Source of the DNA: Henricia sp. BOLD:AAB3569
Taxonomy: Eukaryota; Echinodermata; Asteroidea; Spinulosida; Echinasteridae
Direction: 5' to 3'
NCBI GenBank assembly: GCA_037783545.1
Contig: JBBELK010000515.1
Span: forward strand, 1,054,001 to 1,118,000
Length of the DNA stretch: 64,000 nt
Position numbers and translations under genes: made by a program. The notes below the pieces were generated by a model that saw only the letters and a program-made list of their open reading frames with translations, had not been told where the DNA came from and searched no databases. This document shows, piece by piece, positions 9,499 to 19,606 of this stretch. Numbering within the stretch: position 1 is the first letter of the stretch; the number at the start of each line of letters is the position of its first letter.

Positions 9499-10647
9499 AT
9501 GTACCTGCTTCAGATTTGTCTACTGTTGGTGTTGGTGCATGAAGGTGGCTGCAACCATTTCTTCTTGAAACCGCCACAGGATACCTTTGCCGTGGTAGGA
9601 GATAACGTGACATTGAGTTGTACAGTCAACGTCACATCGGCTTGCAGTGCACCATGTGGTTCAAATTACAGTTTTTACTGGGAAAGCAAAGCCGAAAATA
9701 AATATTCCCGCCTAAGATCCGCGCCCAATTGCTTGTCCACATACTCATATAAGAGATATATGGTCTCATGCCAAGGTGATTCGGAATGGGTTCTTCGCAT
9801 TCCGAGCGTCCTACCAAGTGATGCAACGGAGTACAGATTTCACGTGGGATCAGGTGCCAATAAGTACCATTCATACGCGACCCTCACCGTACTAAACCCG
9901 ATAAACACGGCTGTCAAACCGATTCGCCGCACCAAGGAAGACAATCATGCGTCGTTCCGCTGCGAGGCTCATCTTCAGCCATATGACTTATATGCTTGGT
10001 TCATATCAACCGGTGGAGTTTGGGAAAGAATACAAACCTCGGATACCTTCAGAATAACTGGGAACGGAATGAACCTTACCATCTCCCCGCTAATAATAGA
10101 ATACAACGGCATTGAACTAGCGTGTGAGGTGTTCAGAGGAAATATGCCATTAACAAGACAAAAACAAACCCTCTTGTTATTACCGTACCCGAATAAAACG
10201 GAATCTGGTGCATCACCAACCACATCACCGCCACGTGCACCAGTCAACACCAACACGTCAACAGAGTTCCCAATTTGCATTCTGGGTTGGGTTCTCAGCG
10301 CTATCTTACTCGTAGTACTATTTATACTCCTCGTTAGCTGTATCGTTGTCGAGCATCGACGTAAGGGTGGTTCCTCAAGTAGACGTCCCAACAAACAGGC
10401 AGTGGGTGCGGATGACAAGATGAAGGCTTATTACTCAATACACCTCGGGCAAGGGGCTCGGCGTGAACTTCCCATACCCACAGCAGACGGCTACCAACAG
10501 CCAGTAGAGTTGATCCAGCAAAGAGCAGCAAGTGGACGAGATGACACACAGACCACCTTGTGCACGAACACGGGGATTCAGAACTCAACCGGGGTCAAAG
10601 GGATGTCTGACCTAGATCAAGTCGTGTACTACGAGGTCTCAGCATAA
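9499..10647 (+). CDS. Two-Ig-domain type I membrane receptor, member A2
   Basis: A single exon of 382 residues with the family leader MYLLQICLLL. Ig domain 1 keeps C41 and W61, but the expected second cysteine is phenylalanine: the D-A-T-E-Y-R-F motif puts F at residue 114. It has other cysteines at 49, 53, 78 and 91. Ig domain 2 is regular (C155, W167, C209). The stalk is short (SGASPTTSPPRAP). The membrane helix follows FPICILGW, then EHRRKGG. The tail has KAYYSIHL, GYQQPVEL, TLCTNTG (tyrosine replaced by cysteine) and ends VVYYEVSA. A 382-residue length and an intact frame argue for a working gene with an altered first domain. Function is inferred from architecture only. Confidence 0.85.
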   Translation: MYLLQICLLLVLVHEGGCNHFFLKPPQDTFAVVGDNVTLSCTVNVTSACSAPCGSNYSFYWESKAENKYSRLRSAPNCLSTYSYKRYMVSCQGDSEWVLRIPSVLPSDATEYRFHVGSGANKYHSYATLTVLNPINTAVKPIRRTKEDNHASFRCEAHLQPYDLYAWFISTGGVWERIQTSDTFRITGNGMNLTISPLIIEYNGIELACEVFRGNMPLTRQKQTLLLLPYPNKTESGASPTTSPPRAPVNTNTSTEFPICILGWVLSAILLVVLFILLVSCIVVEHRRKGGSSSRRPNKQAVGADDKMKAYYSIHLGQGARRELPIPTADGYQQPVELIQQRAASGRDDTQTTLCTNTGIQNSTGVKGMSDLDQVVYYEVSA

Positions 10648-10679
10648 ACAACATTCATCGCCTGAAAAGTGTCTTTGGT

Positions 10680-10685
10680 ATTAAA
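10680..10685 (+). promoter_or_regulatory. Candidate polyadenylation signal of A2
   Basis: ATTAAA, a common variant hexamer, lies 33 bp after the A2 stop codon. Confidence 0.35.
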
Positions 10686-10819
10686 GAAAGCCGGCGAAAG
10701 TGTTTCGACGTCGCCAGACTTTTTAAAGTGGGGGTGAGGAGTGTGTGTGTGTGCATATAGTGACACATGAAAGGGGGAAGCACACAAAGCAGCTTACACA
10801 TTAGATGTGCGAACCTCAA

Positions 10820-11228
10820 GTCTCATTTGAGGGGGGTGGGGTTGGGAGGGAGGGGGTGGGGTTGGGAGGGAGGGGGTGGGGGGGAGGGGGGGGGGGGAGG
10901 GGCGTGCACGACACTTTTTTTCTGGGGGCACGTGGCGACGCCACTGGAAGGGAGTAGGCAGTTGGTTGAGAGAAAACAATCATGTAAATAAAAACAAAAT
11001 AGCCTTTTTGCACGTGTAACCTTTAAACTACGGCCGGCGGCACGAATTACAATACCTTCAAAATTAGGGGGAAGTTCAGAAAGTTCATCTACATATGCAG
11101 CACGATATGTGGCAGAGGGTATTCCTTTTTAGTTTTTAGGGGGTGGGGGAGGGGGAGAGGGGGAGGGGGAGGAGGAGCGGTTGGTGCAGAAGAAAGAGTG
11201 TGTTGAGGTATGGGGGCGTTAGATTGGG

Positions 11229-11260
<32 letters not shown>
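10820..11260 (+). repeat. G-rich low-complexity tracts
   Basis: Repeated GGGAGGGAGGGGGTGGGG units at about 10835-10905 and a long poly-G run near 11229-11260, separated by unique sequence. The open frames across them encode only Gly or Pro runs. G-quadruplex potential is high on the + strand. Confidence 0.8.
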
Positions 11261-11359
11261 GTCCCTTTGTCACATATCGTGCTGGGTATACACTGCAGAC
11301 ATTAGAAAATCCGTTCATGTATGAATTCCATTCACTGGTCGCCATGAGATACCGTGTGT

Positions 11360-11872
11360 TAAAGATAGTATACACGATTGGTAAACTGTTACAAATAGTT
11401 TTATCCCCCGGTGTGATTGAAGATATGCATGATTAAAACCAACCTGAGCAAAAACCAGCTCCGTACTTCGTCTAACTTTTGAGAAAACAGTAACAAAAAA
11501 AGGGTTTGCAGTCACTTTACCCTGAACCATTTCGCCCTGAACCACGGCCTGTGCACGAAGTGGTTTTGGGGCGAAGTAGCATTTAGGCGATGTAGTGTTT
11601 GGACGAAGTGATTTGGGGCGAAATGGCACTCGGGCAAAGTGGTTTGGGGGTGAAATGGCACTTGGGCAAAATGGTTTTGGGGCAAATCTAATTTTCGTCT
11701 CATGAGACGAAAAATAATTGTTTTACTCATTTCTCAAAGACAATAGCACTTCAGACAAAACCATTTCAGTGGAGGTTTTCTACGGTCATCATGTTTATAT
11801 TGTGTAAGTTGGGCGTAAATCTGTGAACATTTCTGATTTTCGAGATACCAATCATGTATACTGCCTTTAAAT
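11360..11872 (+). repeat. Dispersed repeat E with internal GGGGCGAA minisatellite
   Basis: About 510 bp beginning AAGATAGTATACACGATTGG and ending CATGTATACTGCCTTTAA. A second copy lies at 62034-62526 in an intron of the convertase gene. The middle contains about five degenerate units of the type TTTGGGGCGAAATGGCACT. No protein is supported. Confidence 0.75.
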
Positions 11873-12027
11873 GCAGGGAGAACTTAAATTCAAAATGGTT
11901 TTACACCAAAAAAGCAGTTAATTAGTCCAAATTCAATGAAAGTCATTCTTAAAATAACCTTATCGAAACCAAATGTACACGGTGTAATTTGTCTTGAACA
12001 AAACAAAGAAAAAGTCGAAAATCAAAG

Positions 12028-12290
12028 CGGGGTGTTATGGCCGAGCGGTCTAGTGCGTCGAACTTAAGTTCCTGTGCCAGTACTAGAATGTGGGTTCGAT
12101 TCCGGGCCGTGACAGGTTGTTGGACTTGTGCTCTTGAGCAAGGCATTTAATCACACTTGCTCCATCCTTCGGAAGGGAAGTAAAGCCGTTGGTCCAGTGT
12201 GTTAGGTAATGGCAACGCACTCTAAAGATGCCAGAGCATTCTTTCGTGAAGAGACACCGGTCATACACAATCTAATGAGGCTTAAACAAT
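12028..12290 (+). mobile_element. tRNA-derived SINE
   Basis: The head resembles a tRNA: TGGCCGAGCGGTCTAGTGCG (A-box region) and GGGTTCGATTCCG (B box). A long variable-arm region between them suggests a Ser/Leu-type ancestor. The body contains TTGAGCAAGGCATTTAATC, a motif seen in conserved SINE core domains. Body-related fragments are at 49070-49250 (inverted) and 56111-56290. Confidence 0.8.
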
Positions 12291-12564
12291 GGAAACTAAA
12301 GGGACATTAAAAACACACTACATGGGATGGACACCTATTAAGAATGGGACATTATTTATAAACAGTTTTCACCCTTCTACATATGCAAATGGTGTTCTTG
12401 TGTAAAGATCCGGTGTATAATTTTTAGATTGTTTTTAATCATTTCCCAAAGTAAAGTAATCCCATGAACTTTCAGCTCCATATGTAGTAATTTGTTCGTT
12501 TTTTAAAAACTGATAATTATATGTCATAATTATATAATAATTATATTATGAATTCGCACGTCGG

Positions 12565-13239
12565 AAAGAAAAACCATTTACCACACTGGAATTATGGGTT
12601 CAGAGTCCAATGATTTAATAATATAATCCAACAAATGATTACCAAAACATCGTCAACTGAATTAAATATCTTTATCAGTTGGTCCCCCTGTACTAAGATT
12701 TATATGGATCAACGAAGGACCAACTGATAACTCACATGTAGCTAACAGTCTGATTTATCAATGAAAACCCATTATCACAAAATGGAACAAATCGGAGAAG
12801 CAAGAATCCAAACACATCAAGGGTTTTCTTAAACCTCAAAAGGCATTTGAACATAGGAATACTGCAATAACTTAAGAGAGTTGTTTTTGTGGGGCCGAAC
12901 CGCCACAAGACAGAATACCGTAATATAACAAACTTGATACAAGGACTATTTCGTATTTTTAAACAATGGATAACTATACAACCGTAAAATGTTCTCTTTT
13001 ATAATTTAAATACTTGTATAGACTCAAGACATATCTTCACTTTTCTGACTCGGCTCTGAACTGAAGTCACATCTCATGTACACTTTCAAAAACGACAATT
13101 ATGTTCAGCCAACATAAAAGAACCTGCCATACCCAACCCAAGAGAAAAAAAACCCGTGACTTTATGGCAGGAGGGGTGGGAGGTGGTTACGTTTTTGTTC
13201 TATACAATACGTCAGATCAGACGTATATACACAGTAACC
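12565..13239. other. Intergenic, no gene seen
   Basis: AT-rich with one small dyad (ATCAGTTGGTCC at about 12675 and GGACCAACTGAT at about 12717). Nothing else could be supported. Confidence 0.4.
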
Positions 13240-14317
13240 ATTGTACTATTGATATACACGAACATGTTACAAAAATGAGTGATTCACAAATTTCGAGTGT
13301 ACAAATCAAACTGGTTTAGTGGTCTGTTTTCCCAGCATGCTCTGCATATTGCTACATGTATTGTCAAATGTGCATTCATGAATGTATGGCCACCTTTCAC
13401 ATGTCATTTCAGAGCCACCGTACCTTCAGTGGAGAAATGAGCACACGAATCATTACACTGGAAAAATTACCTTTGCATGTCATGTGCATATTTCATTTAA
13501 AGGCAGAGGCTTGTCAATGCGCGCGTGAGGCCAAATTCGTACCACAAAATACGCAGCTCCATAGCAAAGGCGTGGAGCTGCGTATTTTGCGGCACAAACC
13601 CGGCCTCACGCGCGCATTGACGAGCCTGTGCCTTTAATCTACGGACTTATAATTCGTATATGCAAGTAATTAAATTTATGATTCGGCAGTAAATTCTAGT
13701 TAGTACTACCATGGAGGTATACAATATACAAAATATATATTTAGTTCAAGGTATTTAGCCTCTTTTTGTACAAGAGGAAAACATTTTTGAATGACATGAA
13801 GGTTCAACAGAAAAAAAACCAACACCAAAACTTAGATCAAAATATCAAATATTTGTATTACGATTTAAAAATTATTGCATATTATTCATTTTTGTATATG
13901 TAATTTTGCTTACACAGTAAGAATTTTAACTATTAGGCCAACCAAAAAAAGAACTATGTTTAGCGTAAGTTGAAGTCTCCCAAAATGTCGCGGTGACGCG
14001 ACTTTTTTTTTGTTAGCTTTTGTTTTTTTGGGGGTAAGTGGATTCCAAGCAATAATGTCAAGTTGACATGAAGCCAACAGGCATGTTTTTAATCGAAACA
14101 CGAAAAAAAAAAAAACCTTTGATGCGCAGGGTGGAAATCGACGCGCGCTAACGATAAACATAGTTTTTTTGTTTGTTGGCCTTACCAACAATAATTATCT
14201 ATATCACAGAAAGATATATATGCAGTACAACAGTAGTATTTCAGATGAGTTTAATAGTTTGAAATAAAAAGATTTGTTTAAAATAGCGCAAGGACAAAGC
14301 TTATCCCATTGTGACAT
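13240..14317. repeat. Dispersed non-coding unit, copy B
   Basis: Direct copy of 3420-4680 without the LINE insertion, so it shows the empty target site (TTAGTACTACC near 13700). It carries the TTAA MITE at 13497-13637. It joins copy C at GTGTAGTGGTCTG near 14318, as expected from unequal exchange between two copies. Confidence 0.75.
13497..13637. mobile_element. TTAA-flanked fold-back MITE, copy 2
   Basis: A 141-bp palindromic element with TTAA at both ends, inserted in repeat copy B. The inverted arms share GCGCGCGTGAGGCC and GGAGCTGCGTATTTTG. Confidence 0.85.
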
Positions 14318-14510
14318 CTGTGTAGTGGTCTGTTTTCCCAGCATGCTTTGCATATTGCTACATGTATTGCTACATATTGCAAATGTGGATTCGTGAATGT
14401 ATGGCCACCTTTCACATGTCATTTCAGAGCCACCGTACCTTCAGTGGAGAAATGAGCACACGAATCATTACACTGGAAAAATTAAGTTGCATGTCATGTG
14501 CATATTTCAT

Positions 14511-14651
14511 TTAAAGGCAGAGGCTTGTCAATGCGCGCGTGAGGCCAAATTCGTGCCACGAAATACGCAGCTCCATAGCAAAGGCGTGGAGCTGCGTATT
14601 TTGCGGCACAAACCCGGCCTCACGCGTGCATCGACGAGCCTGTGCCTTTAA
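14511..14651. mobile_element. TTAA-flanked fold-back MITE, copy 3
   Basis: Nearly identical to copy 2 and at the same position in repeat copy C, so it was duplicated together with the host unit rather than inserted independently. Confidence 0.85.
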
Positions 14652-15810
14652 TCTACGGACTTATAATTTGTATATGCAAGTAATTAAATTTATGATTCGG
14701 CAGTAAATTCTAGTTAGGCCAAACAAAATAAATGGTTTGTTTACGGTAACGGCCAAAAAAAAATCCAGGTAGGTAGGTAGGAAAATAATTTTATTTTGTC
14801 TTTTTTTTTTTACATTTCAGTTCATGCATTTGCGTGTTGTTTTGCAATGTTTGAAACTCACTATTAACACTATTAACCATGTTCATGTACTAATTTATAT
14901 TTTGTTTATAAGTCATAAAGAATTATCTCAATTTGAAAACTGGTAAAATCGGTATTGACTGAAAAACAAAAATAAAAAATCATATGCCAATTCAGAAGGT
15001 GGTCAAATCTCCCGCACTTTGTCAGCGGGTACAACCTTCCAATAAAAGGGCACAATATTTAGACCTCCGCAGATCAGGGCTGTTTTGAATGTGAACATGT
15101 ATTTCTTAGTCAGCAATTTTCAATTTGAGAAGGTATATTTGGTTTACATTTCATTCCATTGCATTTTACCCAGACTGATGAACCTCCGGGTTGCTGGGTG
15201 AAAAACAAAAAATTTCACTCCGTAGGCTCAGTAATGCAAGGTGTACCATAACATTAACAGAGCCGAAACTCACAATTCATGTAAAAACAAAACAAATACA
15301 AAATACAAAAAAAAAAATATTTGCCAATTTTATTGTTTTGAATATGTCTGGCTGTCAGAATCTGACGTAAACGTGTACATGAATTGTGAGTCTCTGGGTA
15401 TTAAAGTGCATTTGCGAGGCAAAGAGCTTCCTCATTCCAAGTCCAGCTTACTAGTACCTACTGGGTAATTATACTCCAAAGAAAACTTCAGCATGACCCA
15501 AAGCTTGACTCAGAGGTAAGTTTAATTATCTGTTCATTCTTCAAGATACACAGAAAGAGCGACAGTTTAATAATAAAACAACCTTACAATTTAGAATTAA
15601 ATTTACTTGGCACTGCTTTTTTTAAAATTCAACAGCTTTGGGGGCGTGGCTACCTTGGGGAGGGGAGAGGCGATACAGACTACGAGTGCTTCAACTTTTG
15701 AGATCGTCTTCCAACATTGTGCAATGTCAAAAAAACATTTTAACTATCCAAAGAACCAGTTTTGTTTTAAATATGCCTATTTACCTTGTACACGTGTGGA
15801 TAATATTAAA

Positions 15811-16240
15811 AAGAATCTAGGCAACCTCAATCGTTGAAGACAGGCAAGCGAAAGCGGCCAGTAAAATTGGTTCGTTGCCCACTGCTTGCCGCATCGCGCG
15901 CGGGGATTGCCCCGGCCTGCCGAGCGCGGTGTATGTAGCCGCTCACGCATCACACACGCACGCGATGCACAGTACGAACAGCCACTGCCGGCGCCGAATG
16001 CCATGGCACTTGCTTGCGCTTGGGGACTAGACTTGCACAGGTTTGCTTCACGAAATGAATCAATTGAGGGCGCTGTTTATGCTCGGTAAAAACATATGGC
16101 GCGGCCCGTTGGTACAGTAGAGCAAAAAAACGGAAAATAAAATACGGAGCGCAAAACAAAAAAGTGGAAAATAAATTCTGGCATGCACGCTCATCAAAAA
16201 AGCAGAAATCTACTAAAAATCGGAGATTTCACACCTGATA
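15811..16240. repeat. Dispersed segment shared with the window end
   Basis: This GC-richer stretch (AGAATCTAGGCAACCTCAAT onward, with GAATCAATTGAGGGCGCT) recurs in inverted orientation at about 63590-64000. No gene is recognised in either copy. Confidence 0.7.
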
Positions 16241-16268
16241 TTTAATATATTAAGATTATGGTGGCCCT

Positions 16269-16420
16269 GCAGCCGATTTCACGAAAGAGTGCGCAGCTTG
16301 CGCAACTTTTGCAAAATGGCGCAAGCCCTATAGCTTGCGTGTAATTTTCACAGGAATGTTGCGCAGCCTACGCAATAAAATGTTGCGCAAGTGGACTTAC
16401 GGATTCGTGAAATCGGCTGC
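16269..16420. mobile_element. Fold-back MITE with GCAGCCGATTTCACGA ends, copy 1
   Basis: A 152-bp element with inverted ends GCAGCCGATTTCACGA and TCGTGAAATCGGCTGC. The interior has GCGCAGCTTGCGCAAC and GTTGCGCAGCCTACGCAA. A second copy is at 41112-41280. Confidence 0.85.
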
Positions 16421-16620
16421 TGGAGGGACATAATATTGTCGAGAATTTTTTCGCGACGGTCGTAAAAGATTTTTGCGTGAAATTGTTTGCGACAGTCGTG
16501 AATTTTTTTGCGTGATAATTTGTGAGTGAAATTTTACTACAAAATTATGTCCCTCCAGGGCAAAGATCGTACCATGGAGGAAGGCCGTACGTAGCGCTGC
16601 GTAGCGGAAAACAGGTACGG

Positions 16621-17190
16621 TGTAGGCCTACCCCTAGAACTATGGGGGACTGTATCCCCCCATAGGTTATGTTGTTTTTTTCCAATATGGCGGCGCCTGA
16701 ACTTTAAGATCGGACCGATACGGTTTAAGCTAGCGCAATAATCCGCTCCCCAATCGCCACCAAACTCCGTCTGATAGTTCTTGAGACACTCACCTTGCGT
16801 GTGTCTACGGAATTTCGGTACCATTTGTCCATTAAATTCTCCGAAAATAATGTTGGAAAATGAACGGGAACATGTGCGATGCATGTGGATGCATGATCGA
16901 GGCATTCGGTGCGATGCATGTGGATGCATCGCACATGTTCCCGTTCATTTTCCAACATTATTTTCGGAGAATTTAATGGACAAATGGTACCGAAATTCCG
17001 TAGACACACGCAAGGTGAGTGTCTCAAGAACTATCAGACGGAGTTTGGTGGCGATTGGGGAGCGGATTATTGCGCTAGCTTAAACCGTATCGGTCCGATC
17101 TTAAAGTTCAGGCGCCGCCATATTGGAAAAAAACAACATAACCTATGGGGGATACAGTCCCCCATAGTTCTAGGGGTAGTGTAGGCCTAC
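16621..17190. repeat. Long near-perfect palindrome inside the TTA-flanked transposon
   Basis: Arms of about 264 bp (16621-16884 and 16927-17190) separated by a spacer of about 42 bp. The spacer holds GATGCATGTGGATGCATC-type repeats. Both strands carry the same 100-residue frame because the arms are inverted copies, so that frame is not evidence for a gene. Confidence 0.9.
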
Positions 17191-17451
17191 ATGTACTTAA
17201 TTTTGTACGCCAAATTTTGTCTTCGTGATTTCCGCACGCTTTATCACAGGTATGTTTGTGTCAAATTATAGTCAGCTTCAAGTGTAGAAAATGTTATGTT
17301 TGTTGGAAATTATTGCAAATAGGCTAGTGCTCATTTTATCAACTTGGCAATTTTTGAAAATTGGCAATAAAAAGTTTGAAGTCGGCAATTTGGCCTCAAA
17401 AATTCCAGGTCGGTCGGGTTACCGTAAACAAACCATTTATTTTGTTTGGCC

Positions 17452-18360
17452 TTAGTATTTTACAATATACAAAATATATATTTAGTTCCAGGTATTAAGC
17501 CTCTTTTTGTAAAAATAAAAAAAGAGGAAAAACTTTTGTAATGACATGAGGTTCAACAGAAGAAAAAAAATCCAACACCAAAACTTAGATTAAATATTTG
17601 TATTACGATTTAAAAATTATTGCATATTATTCATTTTTGTATATGTAATTTTGCTTACACAGTAAGAATTTCAACTATTAGGCCAACCAAAAAAAGAACT
17701 ATGTTTAGTGTAAGTTGAAGTCTCCCAAAATGACACGGTGACGCGATTTTTGTTTTTGTTTTTTTGGTAAGTGGATTCCAAGCAATAAAGTCAAGTTGAC
17801 ATGAAGCCAACAGGCATGTTTTTAATCAAAACACTAAAAAAAAAAAAAAAAAAAACATCTTTGTCGCGCAGGGTTGAAAGTGACGCGCGCGCTAACGATA
17901 AACAGAGTTCTTTTTTTTTGTGGCCTTATCAACAATAATTCTCTATATCACAGAAAGATAAATGCAGTAAAACAGTAGTATTTCAGATATAGTACATGTA
18001 TGTAATAAAAATATTTTTTTTAAATAGCCAAAAGGACAAAGTTATTGCATTGTGAAATCTGTGTAGTGTTCTTACAGTGGGACTTAAACATTTACATTTA
18101 GTTACTTTTGAAACCATGTTCCCTTTTGTCTTGCAATAAACATTTCGTCAGTGACACCACGAACTGACAGTGTCACTATAGTGCTTGTCTACGGTACAAA
18201 ATGCACGTAAATTGTGTTTTCACGAACTGACAGTCACCGAGTGTTTCGGTCAAGTTTTTTACTATATTCCACGACTGTATGAATGACATTATTTGTGTCA
18301 AGCATTTTCAAACCTTTTTCCGAATAAATTCAACGTTTACTTGCATGTCAGTTCGTGGAA
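17452..18360. repeat. Dispersed non-coding unit, copy C (right part)
   Basis: Continuation of copy C beyond the transposon, matching 4055-4940 in copy A. It has TATATATTTAGTTC, TTTGCTTACACAGTAAGAAT and ACATTTCGTC in order. Confidence 0.7.
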
Positions 18361-18470
18361 ACCGAAATTCATGTGCTTTGAGTCCAGTGTACGGAGTGTC
18401 AGTTCGTGAAAACTTGTGCGGTTTTCATGTACTGTAAAAGAAGTGCACTTGGGTGTCACTTCGTGATGTC
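18150..18470. repeat. Cluster of CACGAACTGACA boxes in both orientations
   Basis: Five short boxes: CACGAACTGACAG at about 18164 and 18220, and the inverted TGTCAGTTCGTG at about 18347 and 18398, with a variant TGTCACTTCGTG near 18452. Related single boxes occur in copy A near 4750 and at 5330. The origin is unknown. Confidence 0.55.
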
Positions 18471-19606
18471 GGCGACAATTTATGTGTCATAAAGTGTATC
18501 TTTAAATACACAACACTTAGGACACTAAAATCTAGCTATGTATTATGGTGGTTATATGTGAGCCACTCCAATAAAAGTAGGCTCTTGCATAAACAAATGA
18601 AAAAGAAGCTAATGACGTAATCAGATAGAGTATATTATAAGCTTCACAAAACTACAAACATTGTGTCAATCCGTCATAAATTGACCAAGTTATGACCATT
18701 TCCGTGATGACCAAGAGCACAATTTTTTAAGAAGTGCTTTATTAGAGAAAAATGGCATAGAAGGTCGTACTTCTGTTAAGGCATAAAGTCCTTAGCAACC
18801 ATGCAAATTCTGACTCCAAAAGCCATATACCTATAGGAAAACATGTGTGGGTGGTGTTTCAGCAAGAATGAACAAGAATGAACAAGAATAGCAGTGAAAA
18901 TAAGCATGGAATATCTGTGATTTTCCCATTGTTTTAGCAAAATTAGCCTCGTTTCATGAAGGTATGCTATAGAAAAACACTGAAAAAAACGTTTTTTGGT
19001 TGTATTTATTCACTTAAACTTCTTTAGGTGATAGATGGATACTTAATTAAAGGAGTGTGACCAGATCACTTTTTTTTACCCATAACTCCCCGGGACTTAC
19101 CTTATGGGTCATGATATTTTTATATCATAACATCCGTTATATTTTTCTGATTACGAAACTGAAACTCCCGCGCTTCTAGGCCGCATATTTCCGAGGATAT
19201 CGTCGAAAATCCACCGATTATTTGTAAACTAATTTTCCAGTATCAACGTTTATCCGCTGAAAGCATACTCGATAGTTTTGTTCAATTTTTTACTGGAAAT
19301 TGCGAATGTTTTCGGGTTTTTGGGACATGGGAGGTGTGTATGGGAGTTACTTGATAATATTGGTAAGTTACATCGAAAACTATTTTCCAGAAACTCTGGT
19401 CACGCTCCTTTAATAGGTGGTCTAATGCAGAAATCCTGGTAGCGATAAAAAATGCCCTACTTGACATACATGCATAAATTAGCCCTTATCTCAGTTCTGT
19501 GCGACAAGCGCCTACTTTCGGTGGAGCGGCTCACATATTGCAATCTATTCCAGGTCAAGAGTAAGCTTAAGCCGAGTGCAACAATTTTCAACAAAATCTT
19601 GTGACC
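18471..19606. other. Spacer downstream of the aminotransferase-like gene
   Basis: No gene seen. Dispersed repeat D occupies about 19049-19420. The final coding exon of the minus-strand gene begins just beyond. Confidence 0.45.

Larger units (their letters stand above)
14717..17451. mobile_element. 2.7-kb DNA transposon with 34-bp TIRs and TTA duplication
   Basis: The ends are perfect 34-bp inverted repeats beginning GGCCAAACAAAATAAATGG. Direct TTA copies flank it (14714-14716 and 17452-17454). Copies A and B of the host unit carry one TTA there (CTAGTTAGTACT), so the insertion site is confirmed. TTA fits the TWA duplication of PIF/Harbinger elements. No transposase or Myb-like frame was recognised, so it is non-autonomous. 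It contains the fold-back element at 16269-16420 and the long palindrome at 16621-17190. Confidence 0.85.

Noticed and set aside
16725-17083. Two 100-residue frames of identical sequence on opposite strands
   Set aside because: They are the two arms of one palindrome, so they give no independent evidence of coding.
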